From Flavobacteriales bacterium UBA5933 (GTDB lineage Bacteria; Bacteroidota; Bacteroidia; Flavobacteriales; Weeksellaceae), in the NCBI GenBank assembly GCA_002430925.1, contig DJDD01000186.1:1-14842 (forward strand): 14,842 nt of DNA, written 5' to 3'. The first letter of the stretch is position 1; each line of letters opens with the position of its first letter. The notes beneath the pieces were generated by a model. That model had not been told where the DNA came from, ran no database searches, and worked only from the letters and a program-made list of their open reading frames with translations. Below, piece after piece: positions 13,215 to 14,842 of this stretch. Made by a program: the position numbers and the translations under genes.

Positions 13215-13628
13215 ATGGCAAGAATATTAGCATTAGATTACGGAGGTAAAAGAACTGGAATAGCAGTTACTGATGAATTACAAATTATCGCTTCTCCTCT
13301 AGATACTATAGAAACGTCTAAATTATTAGAATTTCTAAAACAATACATTGCCAAAGAAAACGTTTCTGACATAGTAATTGGCTTATCTGTTCGATTTTCA
13401 GGAGAATTAAATGAAATTGAAAATAAAATTTTACCATTCATTGAAAAATTTTCTACTGAATTTCCAGCAATAAAAGTTCATAGAGAAAATGAAATGTTTA
13501 CTTCAAAAATGGCATCTAGAGCTATGTTTGAAGGAGGAATGAAAAAGAAAAAACGTCAAGAAAAAGGAATGGTGGATAAAGTAAGCGCTGTGATAATTTT
13601 ACAATCTTTTTTATCACATAAACTTTAA
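13215..13628 (+). CDS. ruvX: Putative Holliday junction resolvase / pre-16S rRNA nuclease YqgF (RuvX)
   Basis: The 137-residue protein has the RNase H-like YqgF fold; E. coli YqgF is implicated in 16S rRNA 5'-end maturation and the family is often annotated as a Holliday junction resolvase. The first motif ALDYGGKRTGIAVTD (6-20, D8) and the last acidic position D121 in MVDKVSAVIILQ are present. The middle acidic motif, usually DER-F/L-T/S, reads N92-E93-M94-F-T-S: the Glu is kept but the flanking Asp and Arg are not. The usual PLNxDG loop is also altered (LSVRFSGE). It may still be active. It starts an operon-like run with def and the DUF5606 gene, though def has its own -7 box. Confidence 0.93.
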   Translation: MARILALDYGGKRTGIAVTDELQIIASPLDTIETSKLLEFLKQYIAKENVSDIVIGLSVRFSGELNEIENKILPFIEKFSTEFPAIKVHRENEMFTSKMASRAMFEGGMKKKKRQEKGMVDKVSAVIILQSFLSHKL

Positions 13629-13634
13629 CAATCG

Positions 13635-13642
13635 TATCTTTG
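13635..13642 (+). promoter_or_regulatory. -7 box for def
   Basis: TATCTTTG fits the consensus and ends 28 bp before the def ATG, in the 42-bp gap after ruvX. No clear TTTG is found 17-23 bp upstream. Confidence 0.5.
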
Positions 13643-13670
13643 CGATTAATTTTATAAAAATAACCAAAAA

Positions 13671-14246
13671 ATGGTACTACCAGTTGTAGCTTATGGAGAT
13701 CCTGTTTTGAGAAAAGTTTCTCACGATATTGACAAGGATTACAAAAATTTACAAGAATTAATAGATAATATGTTCGATACTATGTACGATTCTAATGGAG
13801 TTGGTATTGCAGCACCACAAATAGGAAAAGACATTCGTTTATTTATTGTAGATTGCTCTCCATTTGAAGAAGACGAGGATTATGAAGATGTTAAAGACGA
13901 ATTAAAAGGTTTTAAACGTGTTTTCATTAACCCTAAAAAAATTAGTACTTCTGAAGGTGATGAATGGGCTTTTGGAGAAGGATGCTTAAGCATTCCTCAT
14001 ATACATGAAGATGTTATTCGTCCAGAATCTATAACTTTGGAATATTTTGATGAAAATTGGGAAAAACATACAGAAACTTTTTCGGATATTCGCGCCAGAG
14101 TAATTCAGCATGAATATGATCATTTAGAAGGAATTCTTTTTATTGATTATATCTCAAATTTCAAAAAGAAATTAATAAGTAATAAATTAAAAAACATAAC
14201 AAAAGGGAAAGTAAACACGAGTTACAAAATGAAATTCCCTTCATAG
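13671..14246 (+). CDS. def: Peptide deformylase
   Basis: Deformylase removes the N-formyl group from new proteins using a metal-bound hydroxide. The 191-residue protein has all three motifs: GVGIAAPQ (43-50), EGCLS (103-107, metal ligand C105) and QHEYDH (146-151, metal ligands H147 and H151, catalytic E148). An acidic insert at about 66-78 (EEDEDYEDVKDE) fits the Bacteroidota form. The C-terminal extension is basic (about 165-188). It follows ruvX by 42 bp and precedes the DUF5606 gene by 21 bp. Confidence 0.97.
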   Translation: MVLPVVAYGDPVLRKVSHDIDKDYKNLQELIDNMFDTMYDSNGVGIAAPQIGKDIRLFIVDCSPFEEDEDYEDVKDELKGFKRVFINPKKISTSEGDEWAFGEGCLSIPHIHEDVIRPESITLEYFDENWEKHTETFSDIRARVIQHEYDHLEGILFIDYISNFKKKLISNKLKNITKGKVNTSYKMKFPS

Positions 14247-14267
14247 CCCCTTAAAACATAATAAAAT

Positions 14268-14842
14268 ATGGATTTATCAAGAGTTATCGCAATTTCAGGA
14301 AAACCAGGATTATACCGTTTAGTTTCTCAAACAAGAAATGGTTTTGTTGTTGAAGATTTAGAAAAAGGTAAAAAAATCTCAATCGCTTCTAACTACAATG
14401 TTAGTTTATTAGAAAATGTTGCTATTTATGGTGTATCACAAGAGTTTCCATTAGCTGAAGTATTCTTTAGAATTTACAAGAAAGAAAATGGAGGTGAAAC
14501 TGTAGATCATAAATCTTCTGGAGCTGAATTGCGTAAATACATGGAAGAAGTATTACCAGAATACGATGATTCTAGAGTTTACGATTCTGACTTAAAAAAA
14601 TTATTTCAATGGTATAATATCTTACACAAAAATGGATTATTAAACATTGATTTAGCTGCAGTAGAAGCTGCAATGGCTGCTCAACAAGCTGAACAAAACA
14701 TCGAAGAAGCTCCTGCTGAAGAAGCTAAAGTAGAAGAAAAACCTAAGAAAAAAGCTCCTGCTAAAAAAACAGCTAAAAAAGATGAAAACGCAGAAGAAAA
14801 ACCTAAGAAAAAAGCTCCTGCTAAAAAAACAGCTAAAAAAGA
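14268..14842 (+). CDS. DUF5606 family protein with repeated lysine-rich tail (partial at 3' end)
   Basis: The gene runs off the window after 191 codons. Residues 1-135 or so match the DUF5606 proteins commonly found after def in flavobacteria (start MDLSRVIAISGKPG; later YGVSQEFPLAEVF, LRKYMEEVLPEYD, KKLFQWYNILHKNGL); function unknown. An Ala/Glu-rich linker follows (about 139-155), then EEKPKKKAPAKKTAKK-type repeats. The DNA repeat has a 60-bp period: 14732-14782 is identical to 14792-14842, in frame, 20 codons. The tail is histone H1/AlgP-like in composition (P-A-K-K), suggesting nucleic acid or polyanion binding, which is inference. The number of repeats and the stop are not visible. Confidence 0.85.
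   Translation, partial: MDLSRVIAISGKPGLYRLVSQTRNGFVVEDLEKGKKISIASNYNVSLLENVAIYGVSQEFPLAEVFFRIYKKENGGETVDHKSSGAELRKYMEEVLPEYDDSRVYDSDLKKLFQWYNILHKNGLLNIDLAAVEAAMAAQQAEQNIEEAPAEEAKVEEKPKKKAPAKKTAKKDENAEEKPKKKAPAKKTAKK
14732..14842 (+). repeat. In-frame 60-bp tandem repeat in the DUF5606 tail
   Basis: Two copies are visible: 51 bases at 14732-14782 recur without change at 14792-14842, separated by 9 unlike bases. The window ends inside or at the end of the second copy, so more copies may follow. Perfect identity suggests recent duplication by slippage or recombination. Confidence 0.9.

Noticed and set aside
13238..13441. Minus-strand open frame inside ruvX
   Set aside because: Complete overlap with ruvX, no independent support.
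1..14842. CRISPR array, insertion sequence or prophage remains
   Set aside because: No regularly spaced repeats beyond the two-copy tail repeat, and no transposase, integrase or phage structural gene is visible.

Overview
The window looks like a chromosomal segment of a low-GC member of the Bacteroidota, most likely class Flavobacteriia (Weeksellaceae/Flavobacteriaceae type). Supporting signs are very AT-rich intergenic DNA, A-rich leaders instead of Shine-Dalgarno sequences, repeated Bacteroidota-type -7 boxes (TAnnTTTG, several with TTTG 19 bp upstream), a DUF5606 gene directly after def, and closest recognisable similarity of many proteins to flavobacterial families. The species cannot be fixed from the sequence alone.

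Layout. At 268-1801 (+) folD and queE form a tight pair for one-carbon folate metabolism and queuosine precursor synthesis. At 1902-2423 (+) lies an azurin-like blue-copper lipoprotein closed by a strong terminator. At 2622-4056 (+) is a small accessory islet: a YefM/YoeB-type toxin-antitoxin pair with a recognisable operator, then an Abi_C-type abortive-infection protein. At 4208-6549 (-) are a PfkB-family sugar/nucleoside kinase and hisS. At 6885-8936 (+) a two-domain universal stress protein and a DUF445 membrane protein form a pair. At 9109-11440 (-) are an NlpE-like lipoprotein, ndk, and a stand-alone MetE-type methyltransferase. At 11744-11974 (+) is a tiny two-helix membrane protein, followed by tRNA-Asn(GTT) (-) and a TIGR02117/DUF2459 protein (-). 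At 13215 to the window edge (+) are ruvX, def and a DUF5606 protein whose lysine-rich tail carries a 60-bp tandem repeat and runs off the end.

Most genes are housekeeping: folate C1 units (FolD), methyl transfer to homocysteine (MetE-like), nucleotide balance (Ndk), translation (HisS, tRNA-Asn, Def) and RNA processing/DNA repair (RuvX). The parts most worth a second look are the defence islet, with a YefM operator geometry like the enterobacterial one; two non-coding structured segments (a 142-bp segment bounded by an 11-bp inverted repeat between ndk and the metE-like gene, and a GC-rich palindromic element before ruvX); a promoter-plus-terminator pair in an intergenic gap that could make a short RNA; and the repeat-bearing tail of the DUF5606 protein. 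I found no CRISPR array, insertion sequence, rRNA or obvious riboswitch.
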